DNA of 64,000 bases from Persicitalea jodogahamensis (GTDB lineage Bacteria > Bacteroidota > Bacteroidia > Cytophagales > Spirosomataceae), in assembly GCF_014651615.1 (NCBI RefSeq), contig NZ_BMXF01000002.1, forward strand, positions 537,439-601,438. The letters are read 5' to 3'. Under the pieces are notes generated by a model. That model did no database searches, was not told where the DNA came from, and saw nothing but the letters and a program-made list of their open reading frames with translations. The translations under genes were made by a program, and so were the position numbers. This document shows, piece after piece, positions 25,050-33,805 of this stretch. Positions within the stretch are counted from its first letter, which is position 1. Each line of letters opens with the position of its first letter.

Positions 25050-27254
25050 CTACTTGATCAACTGCATCAGTTTCTGAGAAAAAGCAATCAATTGCTCAAA
25101 TTCACGCCGCTTTGCCTTTTTAAGTTCGTCATTGAAAATGATGATCGACTCGCCGTTGCTTTCAAGGTGCTGAATGCTGCTGGCCTCGATAAGGCGTTCC
25201 AGAGCGGGATTCATGAATTTGTCCATGGCGTCCGTATCCTCGACCTTCACCACAAATTTTTTGGAGAAATTCTCGTAGCGCAGGAAGTCGATGTCTTTGC
25301 GAAGCGAAGGATCGATCAACTTGTCCATCAAATCTTTGCGCTCGATGGTAAAGCGCGGAATATCGTCGGGAAACTTGATGAGATCGATCGTTGTGGTGAA
25401 TTCCTGATAAGACTCAAAGGCCCCCACCTCGAACTGTACATCGGAAATTTCCCATTCCAGATCCCGCGTTTTCCCCGAGATGCGGTTGTACTTGGCGTCG
25501 ACGGGACGGCTCCTGAAAAAATAAAACGTTTCCAGATAGTCGAGGTTCTCTTTGGGCTCGGGCTGAAATGCGTAGTTGTTTTCGATGGCCATGGCTTTCA
25601 ATCGCAATTGCCGGGGCGTCAGCTCATTTTCGGGGTCTTTAAGCAGTTTCAGGGCCAGCTTGTTTTTTGAAGTGGAAAAATAATTGCCAAAACCTGAGAA
25701 AGTCACTTTACCTTCTGTTCCCAGGTGCAGTCGCTGGAAATCATACAGATGTTCCATAATGGAAAGGTCGATCAGTCGCGCCCGCCCGGCATTGATGTTT
25801 ACTTGGGCACCGTTGGGGATTTTTTCCAGTAGATTAGTTAGTCGAATGGTTGTCAGGAAATTGGCGATCCCATCCAGCGTCAGTTCCCAGGAGCCATCAC
25901 CTTGTTTTTCCAAAGTGAATTTTGATTTAAAAATCAGTCGGAAAAACTGCGGGATACTGACCTTGGCAATGAAGATATGAGCGATCAAAACCACGACTAA
26001 CCCACCAAATACCCCAACGAGCAGGTTGGTGAGCAGCGTGATTGTCAGCGTACTTATAAAAAATACAAGCTGTTCGAATCCTTGTTCATACACGAGACGA
26101 AACACCTTGGGCGATGCCAGCCGGAAACCAATGAAGACCAGCAGCGCCGCCAGCGCCGCCAGCGGTATTTTCTGGATGACGGGCGAGAGAATAAAGACAA
26201 AAACCAGTAGAAACGAGCCATGGTAGAAGTTGGACCATTTGGTTTTGGCGTGGTTCTGAATGTTGACCGTGCTGCGCACAATGACGGTGATGATGGGCAG
26301 CCCGCCGATCAACCCAGAGAGCATGGTACTTAGTCCGACGCCGACGAGGTCTTTATTCAAGTCCGTTTTACGCTTGTACGGGTCTAGCTTGTCAATGGCC
26401 TTACAGGCCGCCAGCGATTCGATGCTCGCGATCATGGTGATAGAGATGACCGAGGTCCAGAAAGGCCAGTCGCCAATACGCGAAAAATTCGGGAATGCGA
26501 TGGCATTGAGCGGGTTGTTAGGGACAGATACCAGCAGGTGCGGCCCCAAATAATGCTCTTTACCCAAAAAACTCACTACGTGGGTATCAAAAAAATTGAA
26601 GGCGTACACGAAGGGAATGGACGCCAGAAGTACCCACATGGGGGCGGGCAGGAGTTTGAAAAATCCCTGGCTGGTGCGGGCGTGGACGATCAGAATGGTC
26701 AGCCCTACGACCGAGATGATCGCTACGAAGGGGTTGATTTCAGAAAATTGGTCCAGGACATCCCCAAAAATCTGAAACACCTTGGTGGAAAAAGTCTCGG
26801 TTCCAAGCGCGACGTGGATTTGTTTGGCAATGATGATCACACCGATTGCCGCCAGAATGCCGCGAATAACGGTGGAATGAAATACCTCGGCCAGCCGACC
26901 CAGCTTCAGCAATCCCAACAGCACCTGCATGCCGCCTGCAACGACGACGGCCGCAAAAATATAGTTCAGGGTCTGCCCGCTACCGTCGTTCAGCGAAATG
27001 GCCGAACCCAGGATTACAGCGATCAGACCCGCCGTAGGGCCATTGATGGCAACGTGACTGCCGCGAAAAAAAGTGGTGACGACGCCACCGATGATAGCGG
27101 CAAAAAGGCCTGCCATCGGTGGTGCTTCGGAGGCGATGGCAATACCCAAACCCAGCGGCAGAGCGACGAGTGAAACACTTAAAGCGGCCAGCAGATCGCT
27201 TTGCCAGTTTTCTTTCAGACCTGCCAGCCCGGTCTTGGGTACAATTTGCATCAT
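25050..27254 (-). CDS. SulP-family anion transporter with an added C-terminal soluble module
   Basis: Inner-membrane transporter for inorganic anions (sulfate or bicarbonate type). Residues 1-420 form the SulP membrane domain with the signature GLALGLGIAI-like LVALPLGLGIAIASEAPP and GPTAGLIAVILGSAI. A STAS-like segment covers about 450-525 (RARLIDLSIMEHLYDFQ). It is longer (734) than most SulP proteins (about 550-570). The last 170 residues (about 565-734) look like a soluble module I recall from other bacterial hypotheticals (IPRFTIERKDLMDKLID, FSKKFVVKVEDTDAMDKF). Gene order gives no substrate clue. Confidence 0.9.
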   Translation of the reverse strand: MMQIVPKTGLAGLKENWQSDLLAALSVSLVALPLGLGIAIASEAPPMAGLFAAIIGGVVTTFFRGSHVAINGPTAGLIAVILGSAISLNDGSGQTLNYIFAAVVVAGGMQVLLGLLKLGRLAEVFHSTVIRGILAAIGVIIIAKQIHVALGTETFSTKVFQIFGDVLDQFSEINPFVAIISVVGLTILIVHARTSQGFFKLLPAPMWVLLASIPFVYAFNFFDTHVVSFLGKEHYLGPHLLVSVPNNPLNAIAFPNFSRIGDWPFWTSVISITMIASIESLAACKAIDKLDPYKRKTDLNKDLVGVGLSTMLSGLIGGLPIITVIVRSTVNIQNHAKTKWSNFYHGSFLLVFVFILSPVIQKIPLAALAALLVFIGFRLASPKVFRLVYEQGFEQLVFFISTLTITLLTNLLVGVFGGLVVVLIAHIFIAKVSIPQFFRLIFKSKFTLEKQGDGSWELTLDGIANFLTTIRLTNLLEKIPNGAQVNINAGRARLIDLSIMEHLYDFQRLHLGTEGKVTFSGFGNYFSTSKNKLALKLLKDPENELTPRQLRLKAMAIENNYAFQPEPKENLDYLETFYFFRSRPVDAKYNRISGKTRDLEWEISDVQFEVGAFESYQEFTTTIDLIKFPDDIPRFTIERKDLMDKLIDPSLRKDIDFLRYENFSKKFVVKVEDTDAMDKFMNPALERLIEASSIQHLESNGESIIIFNDELKKAKRREFEQLIAFSQKLMQLIK

Positions 27255-27385
27255 CTACCCACAACGTTTTAGAGGGACAATAGTTCGGGTAGTTTTGCCG
27301 CTTCTACATGTGGAAGAAGGAAGATAAAGCCCCTTTTAACTCGATAACAGGCGGCTGTGAAACGTCAGGCTACAAAGGGAAAGCT

Positions 27386-28624
27386 TCATTTCACCAAAAC
27401 CGGAGGTGCCGTCTCTGGTTTGGCCATTGGGGCTGCATCGACCGGCTTCACCAGACGGGCGATAAAAATGCTGCCGAAAATAGCGGCCATGGCCAGAAAG
27501 CCCACCGTGCCATAATGGGTGAGTTGGCCGGTAGCCGTTTTGCCAATGATGACACCAGCGCCGTAGGTGGCCAACGCCTGAGAAAGCAATTGAACCGAAG
27601 AATTGATGGCCATGAAACCGCCTCGGTTTTGCGGCAGCACCACCGAAGTTGTCATGGCCTGGGTCGGGACGAGCCGTCCATTGGAGAAGATAAAGAACAT
27701 CCCGGACACGAACAGCACGTACACCAATGGTGACGGCGACATGTGCGTAATCAGGTAAATCGGGATGAGCGACAGCAGCGCAAAGGTGACGAAGACAGGA
27801 AACTTTCCCTTGCGATCGGCAAGCTTACCCACCAGCGGCGCAGAGAAGATCGTTAATGCTCCGCCGACCAGATAAATCAGGTAAATGTCGGACTCACTGT
27901 ACCCAACATTGGATACCAGATAAGGGGAGATATAGGGAATGATACTGAAATGCCCCAGCATAATAGTGGTTGTCAGCCACAAAGCCCGCAACTGATTCGG
28001 GTTGCGGATGATCGTTGTCAGAACGGCGATGGGATTGGGCCGCTGATCCTTGCTGACAAGATGCGAATCCAGCCGGGGAACAAATTGCCAAATGAGCAGC
28101 CAAACCCCGATTCCCAGAAAACCAACCGCCAGAAAGGGCGCATGCCAGCTGTATTCAGTAGCGATATACAGCCCTAGGGGCACGCCCACGACGGATGCTG
28201 CCGAGAAGGCTGTCATCACGATGGACATGGCCTGGGCCCGGCGTTCGTAGGCAAACACATCGCCTACGATAGATAACACCTGTGCTCCCAGAATTCCGCC
28301 GAATGTTCCCGCCAGTACCCGGGCTGCAATCAGCATTTGGTAGTTGGGGGCGAGGCCACACGCCAGCGTGCCGACGACGAAGCCAGCGTAGGCTGTCAGC
28401 ACTACCTGATTACGCGGGAAACGATCCACAACGAAAGCCGCCAGAAAACCGGAAATACCCGCGCTCAAACTATACGAAGACACGATAAACCCAAACGCCT
28501 GTGGTCCAATGCCGAAGTGCCGCATCAATTGCGGCCCCAGCGGCATCATGATCATGAAATCAACAATGTGCGTGAAATTGATGCACGCCAGAACGAGAAG
28601 AAGGAGCTTTTCCTGTTTGGTCAT
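27386..28624 (-). CDS. MFS transporter (drug/arabinose-efflux-like)
   Basis: Major facilitator of the DHA1/AraJ-like type with 12 predicted membrane segments in 412 residues. Visible elements are an N-terminal FTHIVDFMIMMPLGPQL, the loop 2-3 motif (FVVDRFPRNQVVLTAYAG) and the motif C-like segment (GVPLGLYIATEYSWHAPF). The start ATG overlaps the stop of the TlpA-like gene by 4 bases (ATGA), so the two are translated together. The substrate is unknown. Confidence 0.87.
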   Translation of the reverse strand: MTKQEKLLLLVLACINFTHIVDFMIMMPLGPQLMRHFGIGPQAFGFIVSSYSLSAGISGFLAAFVVDRFPRNQVVLTAYAGFVVGTLACGLAPNYQMLIAARVLAGTFGGILGAQVLSIVGDVFAYERRAQAMSIVMTAFSAASVVGVPLGLYIATEYSWHAPFLAVGFLGIGVWLLIWQFVPRLDSHLVSKDQRPNPIAVLTTIIRNPNQLRALWLTTTIMLGHFSIIPYISPYLVSNVGYSESDIYLIYLVGGALTIFSAPLVGKLADRKGKFPVFVTFALLSLIPIYLITHMSPSPLVYVLFVSGMFFIFSNGRLVPTQAMTTSVVLPQNRGGFMAINSSVQLLSQALATYGAGVIIGKTATGQLTHYGTVGFLAMAAIFGSIFIARLVKPVDAAPMAKPETAPPVLVK

Positions 28625-29874
28625 TCCTCTACCAACTTATCCACCAGGCGGTTGAAATCGGCAACGAACTCATCATAGTACTTGCCCGTACCGGGACCCG
28701 AAAAACCAGTATGAATGTTGCGGACGTTGTGTTTTTTATCCAGAATAATGGTCGTTGGGAACGACATAATGTGATTTAACATTGGCAGCGAGGTAGCGGC
28801 AGAGTCCTTGTCGCTGAGTCCGGCGAGCAAGATCGGATAATAAACATCGTAGCGTTGCGACATCTTCCGCAGCTTGGGAGCGGAATCTTCCAGCTTGTCT
28901 GACCGCTCGAAAGCCAATCCGACGATTTCGACCCCCCGATCGCGGTTTTTCTTGTACCAGGGCGCCAGGAAACGCGTTTCGTCCATGCAATTGGGGCACC
29001 ACGAACCCATGATCTGCACGACCACCACCTTATCTTTAAAAACAGGATCTTGCAAAGAAACCATGTTGCCATCGGCATTAGGAAATTCAAAATCGAAGGA
29101 GTCGTAGCCGGGCTTGAGGTAGGTCAGCGTATTGGCGTCAGGTAGTTTGGCATCGGCATCGGGGCGGGCGGTCCAGGTTTCATAGCCCGTCAGGCCGTAA
29201 AACGCTTCGCCATTCAGACTTCCGTCGGCTTGCAGTGCGGCGGTGAACAGGAATACGTGCGAGCCGTCGAAGCAGGAAAGGTAAACGCTATCCCCTTTGA
29301 CATTGCCCGCCAGGTAGCGGTAATCCCCCGTAGGCGTAAGGAAAGTACCTGTAAGTTCTGCGCCTTCCTGGGCAAAAATGCCCACGGCTTCGTACGAATC
29401 CTCGGGATCTTCGCTGCGGAAAGTGACTGCCCACTTTCCGCCCACGGTAGCACTACTCTCACTAATGCCTGGTTCAAAAAACCGGTACTCCTGACCATAA
29501 ACAGCTTCAAAGGGTAGTTCTCCGGGCGCTCTTCCCGGCCGACTCTCCCGCCAAACACCCGTAAGCCGGTCTTCGCCAATCTTGCCGATCAGCTCCGAGT
29601 CGTACAAATCCATCGGAATGTGCAGCGAATCATTTTCAACGTAAGCGGTATCCATTTTGAAGCGTTCGGTGCCGTTCAGGGCGTAAGCGGAGTAGGTCTT
29701 CCCGTCAGAATTCGCCTCGATGTCGAGCAGGAAAGGCAGGGTGTGGCCGTCGCGAATCAGGGTGGCCCGCCAAGTGCCGTTCTTGACGGTAGTCGTGGAA
29801 GACGAACCGGACGAATCGCAGGCGGCCATAAAAAGGCTTAGAATGCCTAAAATCCAGTAGGATAGCTGCTTCAT
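28621..29874 (-). CDS. TlpA-like thioredoxin-fold lipoprotein
   Basis: Periplasm-facing thiol protein. ATG 29874 gives a lipobox (LFMAACDSS, Cys19). The first 270 residues are a beta-rich region of no known family, with two related-looking halves (NGTWRATLIRDGHTLPF and GKWAVTFRSEDPEDSYEA). The C-terminal domain (about 272-417) has a thioredoxin fold with CxxC Cys293-Pro-Asn-Cys296 in GSWCPNC and the cis-Pro region MSFPTTIILD. A much longer open frame continues upstream antisense to rsmH and is rejected. It probably acts in disulfide reduction or thiol sensing. Confidence 0.88.
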   Translation of the reverse strand: MKQLSYWILGILSLFMAACDSSGSSSTTTVKNGTWRATLIRDGHTLPFLLDIEANSDGKTYSAYALNGTERFKMDTAYVENDSLHIPMDLYDSELIGKIGEDRLTGVWRESRPGRAPGELPFEAVYGQEYRFFEPGISESSATVGGKWAVTFRSEDPEDSYEAVGIFAQEGAELTGTFLTPTGDYRYLAGNVKGDSVYLSCFDGSHVFLFTAALQADGSLNGEAFYGLTGYETWTARPDADAKLPDANTLTYLKPGYDSFDFEFPNADGNMVSLQDPVFKDKVVVVQIMGSWCPNCMDETRFLAPWYKKNRDRGVEIVGLAFERSDKLEDSAPKLRKMSQRYDVYYPILLAGLSDKDSAATSLPMLNHIMSFPTTIILDKKHNVRNIHTGFSGPGTGKYYDEFVADFNRLVDKLVEE

Positions 29875-30015
29875 TATTAATTTTTTAATAAAAAGAAGGA
29901 GGATAGTGTGAAAAATTAAATCCGCGAAAAAGGGCCCGCCTTCCCCCGGAAAATTATTAAGTTTGTAACGGACTCGCTGCAAAATAAAGTTCCGGGTCTG
30001 ACCAGTGCCTGACTC

Positions 30016-30954
30016 ATGAAATCTGAAACTACCATCCCCACCGCTTACCACGCTCCTGTGATGCTTACCGAATGTCTGGATGGCCTTGCCATCCGGCCTG
30101 AGGGGACTTATGTGGATGTGACTTTCGGCGGTGGAGGTCACGCCCGGGCTATTCTGGAAAGGCTTACGACTGGGCGCCTGCTGGCCTTCGACCAGGACGC
30201 CGATGCGGCGGCCAATGCCCGGGAGCTGAAAAACGACACGCGTTTCACCTTCATAGCCGCCAACTTCCGGCATTTGACGCGTTATCTGAAATTGTACAAA
30301 GCCGGCCGGGTGGATGGTATTCTGGCTGATCTGGGAGTGTCGTCGCATCAATTCGACACCGCCGAACGCGGTTTTTCCACGCGTTTCGAGGCCCAACTCG
30401 ATATGCGCATGAATCAGCAGGGAGAGCGCAATGCCCGGCAGATTCTGAACGAGTACAGCGCGGCGGAGTTGCAGTCCGTGCTGGGGCGCTATGGTGAGGT
30501 TCATAACGCGCGCACCGTGGCCGAAGCCATCGTCGCGGTCCGCCATAATTCCCCGATTCAGACAGTCAATGATCTGAAAGCCGTAGCCCAGCGCTACGCG
30601 CCCCGCCATCGCGAAAACAAGTACTTTGCCCAAATCTTCCAGGCTTTGCGCATCGAGGTGAACGAGGAGATGGCCGTGCTGGAAGAGTTTTTGATTCAGG
30701 TACCCGAGGTCCTGGCCCCCGGCGGCCGACTGGTGGTGATGTCCTACCACTCGCTGGAAGACCGCCCGGTTAAAAATTTCATCAATAAAGGAAAACTGGA
30801 AGGTGAAGTGGAAAAGGACTTCTACGGCAACGAAATCAAGCCCCTCCGAGCCATTACCCGCAAACCGCTGGAAGCTTCCTCCGAAGAAATTGAACGAAAC
30901 CCGCGCGCAAGGAGCGCCAAGCTAAGGATAGCGGAGTTAAATTCGAATGAGTGA
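30016..30954 (+). CDS. rsmH: 16S rRNA (cytosine(1402)-N4)-methyltransferase
   Basis: SAM-dependent methyltransferase that N4-methylates C1402 of 16S rRNA. The SAM motif is YVDVTFGGGGHARAIL, then LADLGVSSHQFD, YSAAELQSVLGRYGE and VVMSYHSLEDRPVKNFI. 312 residues is full length. It is the first gene of the dcw cluster here. mraZ, which usually precedes it, is absent: the upstream gap of 141 bases separates it from the divergent TlpA-like gene. The last residues run into a low-complexity repeat. Confidence 0.95.
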   Translation: MKSETTIPTAYHAPVMLTECLDGLAIRPEGTYVDVTFGGGGHARAILERLTTGRLLAFDQDADAAANARELKNDTRFTFIAANFRHLTRYLKLYKAGRVDGILADLGVSSHQFDTAERGFSTRFEAQLDMRMNQQGERNARQILNEYSAAELQSVLGRYGEVHNARTVAEAIVAVRHNSPIQTVNDLKAVAQRYAPRHRENKYFAQIFQALRIEVNEEMAVLEEFLIQVPEVLAPGGRLVVMSYHSLEDRPVKNFINKGKLEGEVEKDFYGNEIKPLRAITRKPLEASSEEIERNPRARSAKLRIAELNSNE

Positions 30955-30998
30955 ATGAAAGAATATTGCTGGCGTCAGCCTGTTTTATCATTCATTCT
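30946..30998. repeat. 'gaatgagtgaat' repeat between rsmH and ftsL (copy 4)
   Basis: GAATGAGTGAATGAAAGAAT followed by TCATTCATTCT, an imperfect hairpin that overlaps the rsmH stop and lies just before ftsL. Confidence 0.5.
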
Positions 30999-31018
30999 AT
31001 CATGCAAAATTAATACCC

Positions 31019-31420
31019 ATGAACAAACGCCGTACTCCCCCGCCGCCGCCCAAACCAAAACGAGAGTTTTCGCTCTTCAACTGGTTGAATCGGTTTTTGC
31101 CCCTGGAAAGAATTTTTGGAGAGAAAGACGAACGCCATCAGGACCGGGTACCGGTTCGTTATTTCTATTATTTCCTGTGGATTGTATTTCTGTTGGTGGC
31201 TTACGAAAGACTGGGCTATCTCTCGGAACAGTTTGTTCGTAAAAGCCTGAAATTGAAAGCGGAGGTGGAAGACCTTCGCGCCGAGTACACCGCCACCAAG
31301 GCCGAGTACATGAAAAGTGGCAAGCAATCCGAAATTGTCGAGCGCGTGAGAATATTGGGTCTGGAGGAAAACCTGACTCCGCCCAAGAAGATCGTTTCGA
31401 CTTCGGAGGAAAGAGAATGA
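31019..31420 (+). CDS. ftsL: FtsL-like cell division protein
   Basis: Small bitopic divisome protein linking FtsQ/FtsB-type partners to FtsI and FtsW. 133 residues with a Pro/Arg/Lys-rich cytoplasmic tail (MNKRRTPPPPPKPKREF), one membrane helix (YFYYFLWIVFLLVAYERL) and an extracytoplasmic coiled coil (LKLKAEVEDLRAEYTATKAE). Assignment rests on this architecture and its place between rsmH and ftsI, because sequence conservation of FtsL is weak. Confidence 0.82.
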   Translation: MNKRRTPPPPPKPKREFSLFNWLNRFLPLERIFGEKDERHQDRVPVRYFYYFLWIVFLLVAYERLGYLSEQFVRKSLKLKAEVEDLRAEYTATKAEYMKSGKQSEIVERVRILGLEENLTPPKKIVSTSEERE

Positions 31421-31485
31421 GTACTGGAGAGTTGGCAAGAGGAAGCGAAGGCTGTGATAGGCTGCCCCAGCTAAAAGATTAACCC

Positions 31486-33687
31486 ATGAAGAAAGGAAAC
31501 ACTAGCGAGAAAGAGGCCCTGATGAAGCGGGCCTATGTGGTTGCTACAATACTGGTACTGCTGGCGGTAGTGGTAGTCGGGCGACTGGTCTGGATCCAGC
31601 GTGTTGCGGTCTATAAGGGAAAGACATGGAAAGAACGCGCGGAAGCCAGTACCATGCGAATGGACACCACGCAGGCTATGCGGGGTAATATATATGCCAG
31701 TGACGGTAGCCTGCTGGCGACCTCTATTCCATATTACTATGTGGTGTTCGATGCCAAATATCCCGATAGTTTGTTTCTCGCCCATCACCTCGATGCCCTG
31801 GCCGACAGCCTTGTAAGTGCGTTCGGGAGACATACCAAAAGTGGGTATAAGTCGATGATTGAGAAAACCCGCAAAGGAGGGAGATCCACCTTAAGACTGC
31901 ATCCCAGGGCCATTAGCTACCGGACAAGGGAACGAATCAAGCGCTGGCCATTTTTCCGAAGGGGGGACGACACCCTGAAGGCGGCCAACGGAAAGATTCT
32001 TTACAGGAAAACGATCGCCGGAAAGTTTACTACCGAGTACCGCCGCTATCGGCCCTTTTCACCTATGGCCGACCGCACCGTTGGTACGGTCAATTCCGAA
32101 AACGGCCGGGGCCGGGTGGGGCTGGAAGCCAGTTTCGATCGGCAACTGGCTGGCACCAACGGGGCCAGTTGGGTGCAGGTACTTCCCCGCGGGGTGCGTT
32201 TGCCCGTCTCGGACGAATTCAATCTACATCCCGAACCGGGCCACGACATCCATACTACACTCGATATCAACTTCCAGGATGTGGCCGAGTCATCCTTGAA
32301 GAAAGCATTGGAAAAGTACCAGGCTAACTTCGGATGCGTGATTGTAATGGAAGTAGCCACGGGGAAAATCAAGGCGCTTTCCAACCTTACCCGCAAAGGA
32401 GCTGGGCAATTTGTGGACGATCAGAATTATGCGCTTGCGATGGGAGCCGATCCGGGCTCCACTTTCAAGCTGGCTACCATGATGGCCGTGCTGGAAGAGA
32501 CAGGCATCGATCCGGAAAAGGTATGGGTGGACACGGGCAAAGGCCGGCTGGTTTATCGCGGACTGGCTATCAATGACGCCCACCGGGGCGGTTTTGGCAA
32601 ACTGACTGCCAGCCAGGTACTCGAGAAGTCGTCGAACATCGGGACGCATTTGCTGATGCAGAGGTACTTTTATAGCAAGCCTGATAAATACTTGGCCTAT
32701 CTCGAAAAATTTCGCCTCAAAAACCGCACAGGGGTTCACATGCAAGGCGAGGCCGCACCGTTCCTTCGCGACCGTGACTCGAAGCTCTGGGGCAAAACGT
32801 CGCTCACGCCGATGTCCTATGGGTATGATATGCGGATGGCACCCATCCAGATCCTGGCCCTTTACAACGCCGTAGCCAATCAGGGCTACTGGGTGCGCCC
32901 GATGATTGTGGAGCAGATCCGCAGTTCCAGCGAGATTGTAAACACCTACGAACCATACGTCACCCCGTCACCAATCTGCTCGGAACGTACCATCAGGCTG
33001 GTGCAGGGAATGCTGGAAGGCGTAGTGCAGCGCGGCACAGCTCCCGAACTTAAAGCCAGCCCCTACCGTGTGGCGGGCAAGACGGGAACCGCTCAGAAAA
33101 TTGTTGACGGCAAATACATGGCCCGCAGGGGGTTGCGCGTATCTTTTGTAGGCTACTTTCCCGCCGACCGTCCCAAGTACAGCTGTCTGGTGATGGTGGA
33201 TAATTCCATCGCAGGCGGTTCGGACCTTTACGCCGGAGAAGTGGCTGCGCCCGTGTTCAAGCAGGTGGCCGACCGCATTTATGCCTACGACCTGAGTCTG
33301 CATGAACCCGCCCAACTGGCTCCCGCGGGGGTTCCTGCCCCGGTAAAATGGGCAGGCCGGGCTGACGAGGTGGAAGTGATGGCAAAAGTACTGAACCTGA
33401 ATACTCCACCCGAAGATGAATCTGATTCGGATGGAACACCAGCCGACAGCAACCGCTGGATGCAGGGTAGCACTGCCTCCGAAGGGAAAACCAAGTGGGT
33501 GGCTCGTTCGGTCGAAAAGGCACAGGTGCCTGATTTGCGCGGAATGTCGTTGCGTGATGCGCTTTTCATTATGGAAAACAGAGGTTTTCGCGTAGGATTT
33601 AAAGGATCAGGCAAGGTCGTGTCGCAGTCGTTGGCGCCTGGTGCCAGCATCGCAGGCGCAAAGCGGATTATGCTGGGTCTGGAATAA
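31486..33687 (+). CDS. ftsI: PBP3/FtsI septal transpeptidase with C-terminal PASTA domain
   Basis: Division-specific class B PBP that cross-links septal peptidoglycan. It has one N-terminal membrane helix (about 15-35), a pedestal domain, and a transpeptidase domain with Ser325 in GSTFK, Ser382-Ser-Asn384 in KSSN and Lys532 in GKTGTAQ. A PASTA domain occupies about 665-733 (PDLRGMSLRDALFIMENRGF), as in SpoVD/FtsI of Bacteroidota. 733 residues. It lies between ftsL and murE in the dcw cluster. Confidence 0.94.
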   Translation: MKKGNTSEKEALMKRAYVVATILVLLAVVVVGRLVWIQRVAVYKGKTWKERAEASTMRMDTTQAMRGNIYASDGSLLATSIPYYYVVFDAKYPDSLFLAHHLDALADSLVSAFGRHTKSGYKSMIEKTRKGGRSTLRLHPRAISYRTRERIKRWPFFRRGDDTLKAANGKILYRKTIAGKFTTEYRRYRPFSPMADRTVGTVNSENGRGRVGLEASFDRQLAGTNGASWVQVLPRGVRLPVSDEFNLHPEPGHDIHTTLDINFQDVAESSLKKALEKYQANFGCVIVMEVATGKIKALSNLTRKGAGQFVDDQNYALAMGADPGSTFKLATMMAVLEETGIDPEKVWVDTGKGRLVYRGLAINDAHRGGFGKLTASQVLEKSSNIGTHLLMQRYFYSKPDKYLAYLEKFRLKNRTGVHMQGEAAPFLRDRDSKLWGKTSLTPMSYGYDMRMAPIQILALYNAVANQGYWVRPMIVEQIRSSSEIVNTYEPYVTPSPICSERTIRLVQGMLEGVVQRGTAPELKASPYRVAGKTGTAQKIVDGKYMARRGLRVSFVGYFPADRPKYSCLVMVDNSIAGGSDLYAGEVAAPVFKQVADRIYAYDLSLHEPAQLAPAGVPAPVKWAGRADEVEVMAKVLNLNTPPEDESDSDGTPADSNRWMQGSTASEGKTKWVARSVEKAQVPDLRGMSLRDALFIMENRGFRVGFKGSGKVVSQSLAPGASIAGAKRIMLGLE

Positions 33688-33805
33688 TCTGGAGTCGAAA
33701 GTCTTTTTACCAACTGCTTTGTTTTAAAGCGGTAGTCAAGTACCTGCGAAATCTTGCCCATGGATGTCGGAGTGAAAGATTACCCACCCTATTTAGTTTT
33801 TTGAA

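Noticed and set aside
26070-26085. tRNA-like T-loop word GTTCGAATCC
   Set aside because: It lies inside the SulP coding region and no cloverleaf can be formed around it.
28621-30750. A single 709-residue minus-strand frame
   Set aside because: Residues before the lipoprotein Met at 29874 are antisense to rsmH, which is a clear gene; the signal peptide starts only at 29874.
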